DNA of 64,000 nt, taken from contig JAALGY010000034.1 in NCBI GenBank assembly GCA_032358165.1, forward strand, positions 372,001-436,000, in the 5' to 3' direction. Positions 37,616 to 48,568 of this stretch are shown here, piece by piece; within the stretch, counting starts at the first letter, position 1; every line of letters starts with the position of its first letter. Under the pieces are notes generated by a model. That model did not search any database, was not told the DNA's origin, and saw only the letters and a program-made list of their open reading frames with translations. This DNA is from Diplosphaera chodatii. Its lineage: Eukaryota > Chlorophyta > Trebouxiophyceae > Prasiolales > Stichococcaceae. Made by a program: the position numbers and the translations under genes.

Positions 37616-38267
37616 ATGTTGCAGGCAATGGAGCTCCCTGCCCCATCGGCAATCCGCCGGACTGGCTGGGCGGCCATTGCCGCAGCAGTGGTGATTTTGC
37701 TCGTCTTCGCTGCTGCTGTGACCACCTCAAGCCATGCAGGTGCCATGCAGATTGCTGCATTCGACTTGCATGCTGTTGCACGACGCAAACTTTGGACCCT
37801 GTTCCTGCTTGCAATTTCCTGAGTGTAGATCCAATCGGCCACAGTTTGCAAAGGCCCCTGCTGCATGATTTTTGAGCTACCAAAAGCATGCAATGACCTT
37901 GCAGCTGCAAAGCTCAGCGAACGTTACATGCATGCATCATGGCTCAACACTCTACATTCTTGCCACAGGCCGCACCATGAGCGGGAGCTTCCAGTCGTCC
38001 TACAACGTTATTAACAGCGGACTGTCTTGCGAAACCATCAACAGCCGCACCACCTGCAAGGACAGCAGCGGCAAGGTCGTCCGTGGGGTGCCCTTGGCGT
38101 CAATCAAGGGCAGCCCCAACTGCCAGGCCATCGTCAACGACATGGCGTATGCATGCGGCCCGCCCGGTCCGCCAGCGCCGCCGGTGCCGCCCATCGAATT
38201 TCCTCCGTGTTTCCCGTTTTGCGGAACGGATTACGGACAGACAGACTCCAGTGCTGATGGTGACTGA
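37616..38267 (+). CDS. Small secreted or anchored Cys/Pro-rich protein, unknown
   Basis: Two exons, 37616-37739 and 37969-38267, join in phase to 140 residues. Exon 1 encodes a short polar start and one strong hydrophobic segment (AAIAAAVVILLVFAAAV), read as a signal peptide or type II anchor. Exon 2 encodes about 75 residues with spaced Cys (SCETI, TTCKD, NCQAI, YACG) and then a Pro-rich tail, PPGPPAPPVPP, ending in acidic DSSADGD. I do not recognise the family. It borders the cluster of small secreted proteins but lacks their NNGG and RKLL marks. Met 37628 is an alternative start. Confidence 0.55.
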
Positions 38268-38855
38268 ACCATGATGCCATCGATGCCTGAACGACGGTCA
38301 GCAACTCTTCGAGACAGGCTGCCAGCGCAACAGCAAATGTCTTCAGCTTGTTGTAACAGCCATGGGTGCTGCGGTGCAACAGCGAGCAGGTACATTGGTA
38401 AGGCTTGCCCATGTGTAGGTGCAGGATCCCCGGCATGAACAAATAGCTGTCCTCATCTGATAAACCTGTCTGTAACTGCCAGCGTGTTCCACTGCATCAA
38501 ATGCATGTATGACAGAATACCGTTTACAATAGCACGCCTGGCTGTAATGTTGATGTCTGCTTTGCTGCTTATATTGTACAGCGTGCATGACAAAGTGTGG
38601 ACATGCTCCTGTGCTTGAGTTGGTCGTGTTTTGGTCGAAGGTGGGACAACTGCCAAATCAAGCGTTTACAGTTCTACAGCCATGCAAACGTCAGCAGTCT
38701 TGCCTGTTGCAATGTCCGATTGATGCAGCTAGCATGAAAAACGCAATGTTCTCATCTTTACGAGTGTCTGCTCCTTTGCAAGAATTTTTGAGCCTGGCTG
38801 TGTTCACTGATGAATCTGGTCTGTCTCACAGTACGCCGAAGATCCTCAGCAGTTG
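38268..38855. other. Intergenic, convergent 3' sides
   Basis: Between the (+) gene ending at 38267 and the (-) gene ending at 38856. No exon seen. Confidence 0.4.
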
Positions 38856-39862
38856 TCATCGGCCGAACAGCTCCTTGATGAGCTGACGAGCATCCTGCGC
38901 ATCGACCACATTGTTACCCGTGTTGCTGTCATCGCCGCCGCCACCCTTGCTGACAATGCCTCCAGAAGCCGTGTTCGAGATGCTTTGCTGGTTAACGCCA
39001 TCTGCACAATGCAGGGGCATCCGTTGTGGCACATGGCTTGCTGTGTATATTACGCAAGTAGATATCGAAAGTTTTTCTCAGCATCGTCCATTACTTCAAT
39101 GCATACATGTAACAGCATATTGAGGTGGGCTGATGACGGATGCAACACACTTTTTGCGTCAGTGTTGCGAGCGACCTGCGTTGCATCCTGTATCGCGATA
39201 CCTCCATTGTTGACGAAGCTGCAGCATGGCACCAAAAGATTAATCTACCTTTAGCATACACTGTCTCTACCATGAAAAGTGTTTCAGTGTTGGACAGAGA
39301 CGTCACAAAGCAGATGTTCACATGCAAGTCTGGCTGCACAACAGGCGGGTGCTGATGTATGTATGTATACAACAGACATGCATACATATGTCACGATTCA
39401 CTCACGCAGGAGACACTGTGTCGTCAGCAGGAACGCCCAGCAGCTTGCGCACGCCTGAGCGTGGGGAGACTCTAAGGATCCCAGGCATGCGGAGGGAGGA
39501 TGCATCTGTAGTCGCAACAACATAGAGCACCGGTCCAGAGGTGACTGCCGCGCCTGCATGCGGCAGCCGGCCTTACGGGCTTAAGCAACACCACAGCAGC
39601 AGCAGGCCTGACTGCCAGTGGGCCTGGGGAATGTGAACAGGTTTGGTAATTCTGATGACCTCATCTTGATATGTGGCCTGCTGGTATGATGGACATTGCA
39701 CGTATGAACCAGGCGGTTTGCCATGGTTCGCCACAAACTGCAGTGGTGGACTTCCTTCTGCTTGTTTCCTACGTCCTCACCAGCTGCCGAGAAGATGGCA
39801 AGGCACAGCACCGCTACCAGCACACTGCGCATGCTGGCCGCCATTGCGCCGTTTGCAAGCAT
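38856..39862 (-). CDS. Secreted NNGG/RKLL-family protein, single module
   Basis: Four exons, 39862-39781, 39505-39406, 39218-39151 and 39001-38856, close in frame to 131 residues. Exon 1 is a signal peptide ending in phase 1 (VLVAVLCLAIFSAA). Exon 2 carries GVRKLLGVPADD. Exon 3 gives AFVNNGGIAIQDATQ. Exon 4 gives GVNQQSISNTASGGIVSK, a Gly run, NTGNN, and ends in KELFGR. The same order of marks appears in the genes at 46408 and 48569. Function unknown; composition (Asn, Gly, Ser, no Cys in the module) suggests an extracellular structural or adhesive role, which is inference. Met 39844 or 39832 could also start it. Confidence 0.7.
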
Positions 39863-40381
39863 AACGAAGCAATTATAACAATGCCAGCCTGCAAGTCATG
39901 AAACTACATAGCATAGCAAGGGTACATGTGATGTCGTTCTGGCGAACTGGGTTCGGAAATTTCTCTGCAAGCAACCCCTAAGGCCTCGAGCCAACACTGA
40001 TGTGACCCTGCCAGTGGCGCCTACCAGACTGTAGACACTAGCTGAAGATTTGTAAAAATTGCTGATTGCAAGCGAGTTGCTGGCGAATTCTGAGGTGTCA
40101 AACAGACCCAAAGAACGTCTCTGAAGGAGCAGCGTTTAGATAAATAGCACAATATTGCAAGGTCCGAGGTTGCTCCTTTGAAGGGACTTCAACCGTTCGC
40201 CGATATCTTGTCATCGTCGCATCCAATGATCCAGCAGCAATGATTGAGACATGTGTGCGGGATCTGGTCCGCCAGTTGGACCGCGTAGTCAGAAACCGTT
40301 GCACATCAAAACTCAGCACGACATACTCGTAGCAGGGTTGACCGAGTCGCATAAGCAGGGGCTGTTTCTGAGAAAGGGGCC
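39863..40381. promoter_or_regulatory. Divergent spacer between two secreted-protein genes
   Basis: Minus-strand gene starts at 39862, plus-strand gene at 40382; both begin with a signal-peptide exon. A TATA-like ATAAATAG lies near 40139. Confidence 0.35.
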
Positions 40382-41866
40382 ATGATGTGGAGACTGCTGC
40401 AATGCACCGCACTAGCATCCTGCCTCATCATTGCTGCAGTCAAGGCCGATGCCAACGTCCTTGCAAGTGCGAATGCTGCCGATATTGCCTGCTGGGTGCT
40501 GCCTTGCTCTTGAGTGCATGCATACCCTTGGCGTGTAGTGCCGCCATGTCCAGATGACATTCGTGCCAAACTGCAGACGCAACCTGATGAGATAGCTCCT
40601 CGAGCCTTTAATGATAGTTGTTTCATACGAGGTTGTCAAGTCGTTAGCTCCACACTCAGGCATGACAAATAGTGGAGGAAACCTCAGCTTCCTCTGGCGA
40701 CCTGCAGCTGCCATCATGGACCAAGGCGACTCAAGTGCCGGTGGTGCAAGCATGCAGGGGATCCGTATTCACCGTAAGCTCCTTGAGCGCACCATGCAGC
40801 AGGTGCAGGCACGCATGGCTGCATTCATGTACCTGGTAGATTGCTCTCAGTCCTTGATGCGCTTTGGTATTGATGTGCACTGTGCATTCGATGCACATCT
40901 GACATTCCACATTTTCAACTGAGCCGTGCTCAACACAGGCTCAACCAGCAGAGGACATGTGAGTTCCGCACGTATGCATGTGCTGGTCACTGCACATATC
41001 AACTCAATATCAGTCAGCTGCTGGCTGAAGAATCTTGCCAGCTGTACTAGAAGATGATCGAGAAGGAACTGCTGTGTATGCAGTACAGCAGGCGGAGGTG
41101 TCGGAATGCAACATGGCGTTAACAAGCTTGAAGACGTCAACAATCAAGGTAGGCTATGAATGCCTGGGTACGCTTCTCAATGCCCTAGCACGTATGTAGT
41201 GCCCTAGTCACGTTGGCACATGGCGACGACAAGGTTCATTGTGCGGCATCAGTATTCGCAGGTGGAGTCATATATCAGGTCAACAATCAGGACGTGACAG
41301 GTGGCTCGACAGATGTCCATTCAGACCCAGATCTCAAGGTTTGCATGTCTGGCACAGTCTCAGTTGAAAGGCATGCCACCAGCTGGTCACACGGAGCTTA
41401 CACCATCGTAAAATTTGCATGTTCGTTGTGGTATGTTGCAGGAAAGCAGCAACGGCAGCAGTCCGTCAAACATGTGAGCTTTGCGATGTATGCCGTAACC
41501 TGCTGGTATTCCGTATACTGCTCCTTGCTAGCTGTTTGCTGATGCATATGCCAGCAGCAGCATGGGAATGCTATATGTCATTTCAGGAATACAAGCGGGG
41601 GCGTAGGCCTCCAGCATGCCTCGAACAGTGTGAAGGACACCAACAATGCAGGTTCTTACCTGACCATATCTTTTGCAGGTTGCCCATGACAAAGTACATC
41701 CCTGCTAGTGCAATGCAGCTCGATACTGCCAGCACATATGTCCCAGGGTGGGCAGTCGACGCGAAAGCAGCGCCATCATGGTGGTCCGACTGCTATGCAG
41801 GGGGCGTCATCATGCAGCTGAACAGCAATGGCGCATTGGGCGGAGTGTCCAACATGGTGCAAGTCG
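40382..41866 (+). CDS. Secreted NNGG/RKLL-family protein with repeated GGVG/GGVI exons
   Basis: Exon 1 (40382-40466) encodes a signal peptide, MMWRLLQCTALASCLIIAA. A later exon to about 40802 carries IRIHRKLLER. Then five in-phase exons: 41092-41148 (GGGVGMQHGVNKLEDVNNQ), 41262-41338 (GGVIYQVNNQDVTGG), 41442-41473 (ESSNGSSPSN), 41587-41651 (NTSGGVGLQHASNSVKDTNN) and 41801-41866 (GGVIMQLNSNGALGG). The first and fourth, and the second and fifth, are clear repeats, so the protein alternates two short modules. Joining of the RKLL exon to 41092 is unresolved, and the gene continues past 41866. Possible terminal exons are a phase-1 exon near 42188-42342 (GTSPLFGRIWTLR) or one near 42880-42960 (NGGEPQNLTRSGR). 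Unknown family apart from its neighbours. Confidence 0.55.
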
Positions 41867-42342
41867 GTAACATAGGTGCTGCCAACGGCAATAATCTACC
41901 ATTGTGCGGATAATAAGCAATACATTACTGAAATTGACATGCAGTCACACAACCACGAGCTTCAATACAGCGAAAGGGGTGCTCTACCTCTGTGTGCATC
42001 TGCATTCCCCTTGCCAAATTCGTCAGCCAGGCCTAAGCGAGAAAGCTTCGGCATTTGCGGCAATCAGCAAACTGATGCAACAAGCGCATGTCTATGCACC
42101 GCACTCAATCGTGGACAGCCAACATCATAGACCAATATGATGCGATATACGGTTCTGTGGGCTCAGCTGCATCCTGCATGTTAACAGTTGCGAGTTTCAG
42201 CAATGGTCTATTCTGCATGCATGCCGCCGCCATGCGAATCACAAGCCGACTTGCCAACATCGTCAAATCAGGCACATCACCACTCTTTGGCCGCATCTGG
42301 ACTTTGCGGAATCCTGCACAACATATTCCATGTAGTATGTAG

Positions 42343-44712
42343 CAGAAGATACATCACATATGTATGACATGCATGTGCAGCTTGTCACCAGCGTGAAAGA
42401 AGCGACATTAAATCTGAAATCTTCTACCTTAATATGTCGATCACATGGCAGCAGGCAGGCGTGACCAACTCTGATAGCTATAGCTGACGGATGATGAGCG
42501 AGGTGCTTGAACTCAACTATAGCCCTTCACAGCATGGTGGGCATCATCACGTGCAGCGGTGTGTGGCATGTGAATGTATCCGCAACTTGCACCACAGCCC
42601 GGTCGTAATTGGCTTCCATATTGATCAATCTAGCAAATGACTCTCCGGTTTGCATGCTTGCTCAGCAGATATACTATGGCGCCTCAATCTGAACATGAAC
42701 TGCACACCTGATGTGCATGAGATACAGAGAAAACCACGCTTACAACAGCATCTTAGCAGACGGAGGCCTGTGATGCCTGGCTGCTCGCATGATGTGCATG
42801 CGCATGCTGCCATGGCCAACCGATGTTCAAGTCGACTGTCAACACCATAGGCCGGATGTGTCTGCCAGGGCAGGTGCAGAATGGTGGGGAACCTCAAAAC
42901 CTAACCCGATCTGGCCGCGCCGCGCCAGGACAGCTGGGCAGAACAATGCTATACGCATAGCGGCAATGACAGGCTGCAGTACAGCAGCACACGGCAGCGT
43001 GCGTGGCTATTAGATTGCGCAAGTCCCCGCTTCCCACAGCAACAGTCCACTAGCTGTATGTTCTGCAAAGTATGAATGAGCACACAGATGCATGCAGAGC
43101 CAACAGCAGGGGCAGAGAGCTACCAGGCTGCAACAACTGTGACAAGACTTGCTGTGGAGTAACATATCAGAACTGTATCTTGACTTGGGCTTTGACAAAA
43201 CAAGCGACCCTTCAGCTAGCAGAGCTGCTCTGACCACGCATACATGAAATTTGACGACCTGGAAGCAGCACTTACAAGTGAAGCATCGTTTGTTGTCAGC
43301 ACCTCCAAGTTAAGGATGTGGACGGAGCCAGCCGGGTTTGCGGGATAAGTCTGTCGGATGTGGCGCAGTCGCAGCGGCAGTTGGTGATGACTGGCATAAG
43401 CAGTGACACTAGCCATATACATCAGCTCCAACGTGTAGGTTAACACCATGTTGGAGTCGAGCTCTGAGAATTTTGTTGGATTTCAATACATATGTTAACA
43501 CGGTGATGATCAGTTGACCTCGACTAACATAGGCGACAGCACACCTTTGTTAACGCATGGTTCACAAGTATGTTAAGGAATTTGTCTAACTTTTCCAACA
43601 TGCTTGGCGGTGGTTAGTGTCTGCATTAACACGGTGTTAACGGAGGTGTTTGACATGGAAAATCGCCGCCAGATTCCCCGCCACACTGGGGCTCTACTGT
43701 ATGTTAACGGTATGTTAATGAGTGCAATTTTGAAGTTACACAAGCGCAATCTCTAGACGTTCAACGCAGACCAAATGCTTGGTTGTACAAAGCTGAAAAT
43801 ACATCTTGTACACAATTGTGCAAGCCAAGCTGCACATAGCCGCTGCCACCCATGTTTGCTCCCCTTAGTCACTCGACTATGGCTCGCTCAAATTGCTACT
43901 CGTCTATCGCAACGAGCATTGTGCCATCACCTTCAAAACCTGCAGCATCACCACTCCATTGATGTCATCTTGACTTTTCAAATTGGCGCTCGGACTAGTG
44001 ACTGGACACAACATGCACACTATGATGATGAAATGTGACAACGTCAATTCCAACAAGTTGAGGCACCACCGCAAGGCAATGGCCTAGTTTACCTGTACTC
44101 CGTGCGCATAGAAGCTGGGATCAAGCACTGAATACGGTGTAGGAGCAGCCGCCTTAGATCTGCAGAGCGCAACAACTGGAAGATATGCAGTTTGCTGACC
44201 GCACTAACAATCATTCACTGTAGAGAACATGATGGTCAGACAGCCCTGCAAAGCATGCCGAAGGTGGGGTAGATTGGGTGGATGCCTGGCATGCTTCTCA
44301 CCTTGACGATGTTGCAACTGATCTTGCCCTCGATTGAGCCTCCAATGCTGCTGTGACGCCTGCTGATCCAAGCGGTGCGTGCACGCCGCCAGTGCACAAA
44401 ACAGCTGGCACTTGCTGAGCCACCACCCCATTAGCTTGACAGCCGTGTCGCACATGGCATTAGCTCAGCGGCATCGGACATTGCACAGCAGAATTGGACA
44501 GCAGAGCTGTCATGATGCCACCATGCGATGCCACACAGCGCCGCTGATCAGCCTGATGCAGACAGCAAGTGCGAGCGTAAGCGCCATGCAGTGATGCAGA
44601 CAGCAAGTGCAGGCGTAGTGCTATGCAACTGTCAGCTGGACTTCAGCAGCATATACATATTGTACCTTGAGGGCTCATGCCAGCCACTGGTGGTTGATGC
44701 GAAGCGGCGGAC
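42343..44712. other. Mostly unassigned region
   Basis: Holds a possible short exon with NGGEPQNLTRSG (+, near 42880), an open minus frame at 43449-43216 of 77 codons with no known family, and the left GTTAAC island. A possible minus exon lies at 44305-44365. None is firm. Confidence 0.35.
43434..43735. repeat. GTTAAC-rich island, left
   Basis: At least six TTAAC/GTTAA words occur within 300 bp, several as TATGTTAAC or ACACGGTGTTAAC. The same words recur at 45604-45945. No coding sense found. Confidence 0.6.
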
Positions 44713-45132
44713 CTGTCCAATGCTGGCTGCTCGTGCAAGGCGTGCAGCAATTGCGGCACGCTCCCGCATCAGCCCCATGCTATCCTGCAACTGAAAGGTG
44801 TAGCTGTCGCTCTTTGTGATACGCGACAACGGCAAGGTTGCCCTTGTGTGCCAACCTCCATTCGCATCTGTATGGCAGCAATGATGCCGGGGGTAACCAG
44901 GGGATCCTGAGCACGCCGAAAGCAGCACGGATGAATACGATGCTGACTTCTGCGGCTGCAGCATGCTGTCCTGTGCATGCACAAGCGTTGTGGCTGTGGA
45001 CAACAGCCACACAACGGTCAAACCGCTGCGCACCACCGTGTCACATCCAGCCAACGCCCCCGACAGAGCAGAGCTGAGAGCCCACCCTAATATGAAGCGC
45101 AGAAGCACCTCGTTGCGCGCGGCTGTGTTGCG
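44713..45132 (-). CDS. Partial model, putative Ala-rich membrane protein
   Basis: Two codon-complete exons are likely: 45132-45037, preceded by ATCAG, encodes EVLLRFILGWALSSALSG and an LAGC end; 44784-44713, preceded by TTGCAG, encodes MRERAAIAARLARAAS. Both start and end in phase 0. The first includes one hydrophobic stretch of about 20 residues, the second an amphipathic Ala/Arg helix. The start, other exons and the end are not found. I do not recognise the family. Confidence 0.35.
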
Positions 45133-46407
45133 CTGATCTGCTACGTTGAATAGTCAGGCAGCTGACGCTCCCCGACTGCTGCGCGCGGCCAAACGAAGCC
45201 GTGGCTGCCGGGCACCAGACGTGCTCTAGCTTGAGCTGACACGGAAGTACAACGGCTTCAGTACTTGCGCTGCAATGTGGATGGTGCAGATTTGCACTTC
45301 ACCAATGCAACAGGTGCACGACAGGCTTTTGAACGATGGGCAAGTTCCTCCATGGGCCGAAGGGAGGTGCTTTCCCCTTCACGGCTTCACCTCGAATCCT
45401 CGATACGTTGAGCCGTTGACCCGTTCCAGCCGTTTACCATTGAGCCCTTTCAAGCTTAAGGGCGTAGGCCCCTTTCGCTCGTGCGGTCAACCGGTGGTGC
45501 ACCCCGAGACAACTTGATCAAACGAAACCGGTGGATGGCAGATTATTCGAGAACGATGGTTCTTGTATCTGCAAACCGACTCGTTATTGCACTTCCAACA
45601 TGCACTATGTTAACAGGGTGTTGAAGTATCATTTTCGGCACTTCAGCAAAGTCGCGACATTTGAGGTGTCAGTAAGCATGTTAGATCGTCCATGGCGATT
45701 CTCGGTCTTTCCGTGTTCAAGTATGTTAACAGGGTGTTTTCACACCTGATTTGCGCAACTTTATGGAAGTGCCGAAATGAAAGCCGCTATGCCTATGTTA
45801 ACATAGTGTTAACACCATATTGAACAATTGACATGAGAGCCGGTCCGACTCAATTACTATGTTAACGCCTTCCTGCTATGTTGGAAAACTGAGCAAGCTA
45901 TGTGACACGGTGTTAACCACCTCTGACATGGCCTTAACATAAGACGTATATGGCTAGTGTGAGCGCGAGGACTTTGCGCCCAGACAGGTGTTGCTGCGCC
46001 TGCATGGCATGAGAAATTATTGGTCACAGTGCGAGCCGCATTTATAATGGTGCATTGCATCCTTTTGACAGCTTGCTTGCAGCAAGCAGCACCTGGCGAG
46101 CCAAGGCATTGACGAGATGCCGAAGCAAGGAATTTCACGCATGCATGAAGGGTCAGGTATCTGTCATTGATGCTGCCCAAGAAAGTATATGCATATATGG
46201 TTGACTGGCGTGTGCAGTACGAGTACCATGATTTGTCCTCATTTGTCACAGGGTTCGCCACAAACAAGGCGGTCACATCGCCATGCTTGTTGCAATGACA
46301 CTCCAGACCAGATCACGTATACACACTTGCTTGCACCGTCGTCGCACTGTTTTACCACCACCAGTAGGTGATCCTTTGATCACGCATTTGCTGGCTCGCT
46401 CTATCTG
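45133..46407. other. Intergenic with repeat island
   Basis: Contains the right GTTAAC island and the upstream region of the gene at 46408. A possible exon of the minus gene (reading VPGSHGFVWPRAAVGER) lies near 45150-45230 but is unproven. Confidence 0.35.
45604..45945. repeat. GTTAAC-rich island, right
   Basis: TATGTTAACA occurs four times (one followed by TAGTGTTAACACC), plus ACACGGTGTTAACC. Word content matches the island at 43434-43735, 1.9 kb to the left. The relative orientation is not clear by eye. Confidence 0.6.
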
Positions 46408-47574
46408 ATGGCGCCATCACCCCTGACGCCACGGACTATCATTACGCTGCTATTCCTGTGTGCTGCTGCTGGTGAATGCTTGTTTCACGCAGGACTACAA
46501 GCTCTCATCACTTTCACGGCCTATTTAGCCGTCTTAGCCTGAGCGGCGACTGTGCCATGCTGCTTCTGCAACAAAACATCCTGCATCGCAGCTGCTGGCA
46601 ACTGACGAATTTGAATTCCTTTGTAATTGTCAGCCTGAGTTGACATGTGGAACAATGAAGAGTTGCAAACTTCATAATGATCATGCTGAGCTAAATTCTG
46701 GAGTTGGGTAGGGTTGGAAGTCAAATCAACTGCTGCTGTCTACCATGCTGTGGCAATTCTGGCAAAAGTGCCATTGCCAGCGTGCATGGTGCAAGTTCTT
46801 CCAAGCCATCACGATCGCCAAAACACTTTCAGCTTGCCTGGAGGAGTTCTTTATCTGCGCTCTACTGTGCAAGCAAGGGTTGGCATTGTGCAGGCGCAGC
46901 AACTAGTATGCACACTGTCTGCCAGCACTTCACAATGGTCCATCACACTCATGCGCAACACTGTACGAGTACACAGCAGGTCAATAGCATGCAGTCTGCA
47001 CGTCCTGCATAGATGTATATGACAGGGGTTTTCATCATGATTGCAGGCAGCAGCGCCAAGGAGCTCGATGATCCTGATGCTGCCATGGAGTCCACTTTGA
47101 GCCACCTGCTGCATGGACTCAACAACAACGGGGGAATCAGCGTAGGCAACTCAATTGCGCAGCAGGCTGGGGTTGAAGACAATAAAGGGAGTGAGTATGC
47201 ATCACAACTCAAGCACGCCAGTTTCCACTGGTATCATCGTGTGTCTATGCCAGCAAGAGTGCCAGGCTTACCGGGGGTCCGCGTAAAGGCACGGCTGCAT
47301 GCATAGCAAGCTATGTTTCTTGCGCACAGGAATCTACAGCTGTGCGGCATCAAATGTTGATAACGTGTAAACACTGCATGTCTCAGCTGCATTGTAGCGA
47401 AGTAATGCAACTCTGTTGTCAAGTGCAGGGGTCGCAAATCAGCCAAATGCACAGATTGCCGCCAGCGGTGGTGTCAGCGCTGACAATGTCAGACACTCTG
47501 CCATCAACACTGGCAACACCCAGATCAATAAGCCATACACAGACTTTGGCCGCAAGCTGCGGCGCCTGACGTAA
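46408..47574 (+). CDS. Secreted NNGG-family protein, single module
   Basis: Three exons, 46408-46471, 47047-47190 and 47429-47574, close to 117 residues. Exon 1: signal peptide ending TLLFLCAAAG in phase 1. Exon 2: acidic start SSAKELDDPDAA, then LNNNGGISVGNSIAQQ. Exon 3: NAQIAASGGVSADN, INTGNTQINKPY and the C-terminus DFGRKLRRLT. It aligns with the minus gene at 39862-38856 and with each repeat of the gene at 48569, sharing NNGG, SGG(V/I), NTG and a basic RKL motif. The 575-bp first intron could hide another exon. Role unknown; extracellular by signal peptide. Confidence 0.7.
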
Positions 47575-48568
47575 CTGCCAATGCTGCATCAAAATACAAT
47601 ACAAATTAGCTCCTTGCTAAAACTTTGGCTGTTATCAAGATACCGCAGTACCCCTTTGATGTATATACATATGAGGCTTCGCAGTACACTCGGGCATACG
47701 GATTGGTGTGTTTACTCTCAAATGCACCTATGCAAACAGACCTGTTGGGAGCAGTCCACGCACAACCCTGCCGTGCGGCAGCAAGCAGCACTGCAGAGCA
47801 GAGATGCTTGCACAGGTGTTGCACAATGGGATCATCTGAGTACGTCAAAGCTATGCATGTTACGCACGCCATCAGCGTGAGGAACAAGTTGGACCTGTCT
47901 GCAATGGTGCGACCTGAGCAGCCTTTCTGCAGCACGCCCATCTCCACCCACGCACTGCAGTCATGAGCGCTGTGGATAGCGCCCTGCAGTAGTGCTTGAG
48001 AGCCTTCTTCACTTACATGCCACATGTGCTGTCCTTGCAAACAACCTACGGGCAAGGTGCAGGCTACCATGCTTGGTACACCGCAGTTATCAGACATGAT
48101 CACACCCTGCTGCTGTCATAGCATGATGAGCAATGCCTCACGATACCCAGCATTGGTCAGCAGGTCAAGCTGCAGACTCACGCACATCAGAACTCAGCTG
48201 ACAGCAGTGCCAGTGCAGGTTGGGACGATACCGATATTCAGTTGGAACTGAGGACAAATGTAAAGCCTGACAGTTTTGCAGTGCCAGCAGAACCGTTAAC
48301 AAATCTGCTTAACGGATCTGCAGGAAGCAAGACATCTGGACACGTCTCATAGTACCAGGCAGACGAGGTCCCGTCAGCATGAGAAGAGACCATTCGAGAC
48401 CGACGAGGCAGCAGCGCATCGACTTCCGGGGTCATGTGTGACTTGTGCAGGATCTTATCGGAGGATTCGGCACAATAAATAGCGGTGATTCTACTTACCG
48501 GTCATTCTGCCACACCGTTCAACACGCATCAAAGACTTTTATCCTCTCTTCGCCAACGTTGTGTCAGC
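47575..48568. other. Intergenic upstream of the repeat gene
   Basis: Contains the truncated exostosin-derived segment (48115-48273) and a TATA-like ATAAATAG at 48475-48482, 87 bp before the next start codon. Confidence 0.45.
48115..48273 (+). pseudogene. Broken duplicate of an exostosin intron/exon segment
   Basis: Matches 35641-35821. The exon copy reads VGTIPIFSW instead of VGTIPIFIW, and the donor GTGAGG has become CTGAGG, so the copy cannot be spliced as in the parent. No other exostosin exon is nearby. It lies ~300 bp upstream of the repeat gene start. Confidence 0.75.

Noticed and set aside
38846..39254. Opposite frames overlapping the minus gene at 38856-39862
   Set aside because: The minus exons chain in phase to a signal peptide and match paralogues; the overlapping frames do not.
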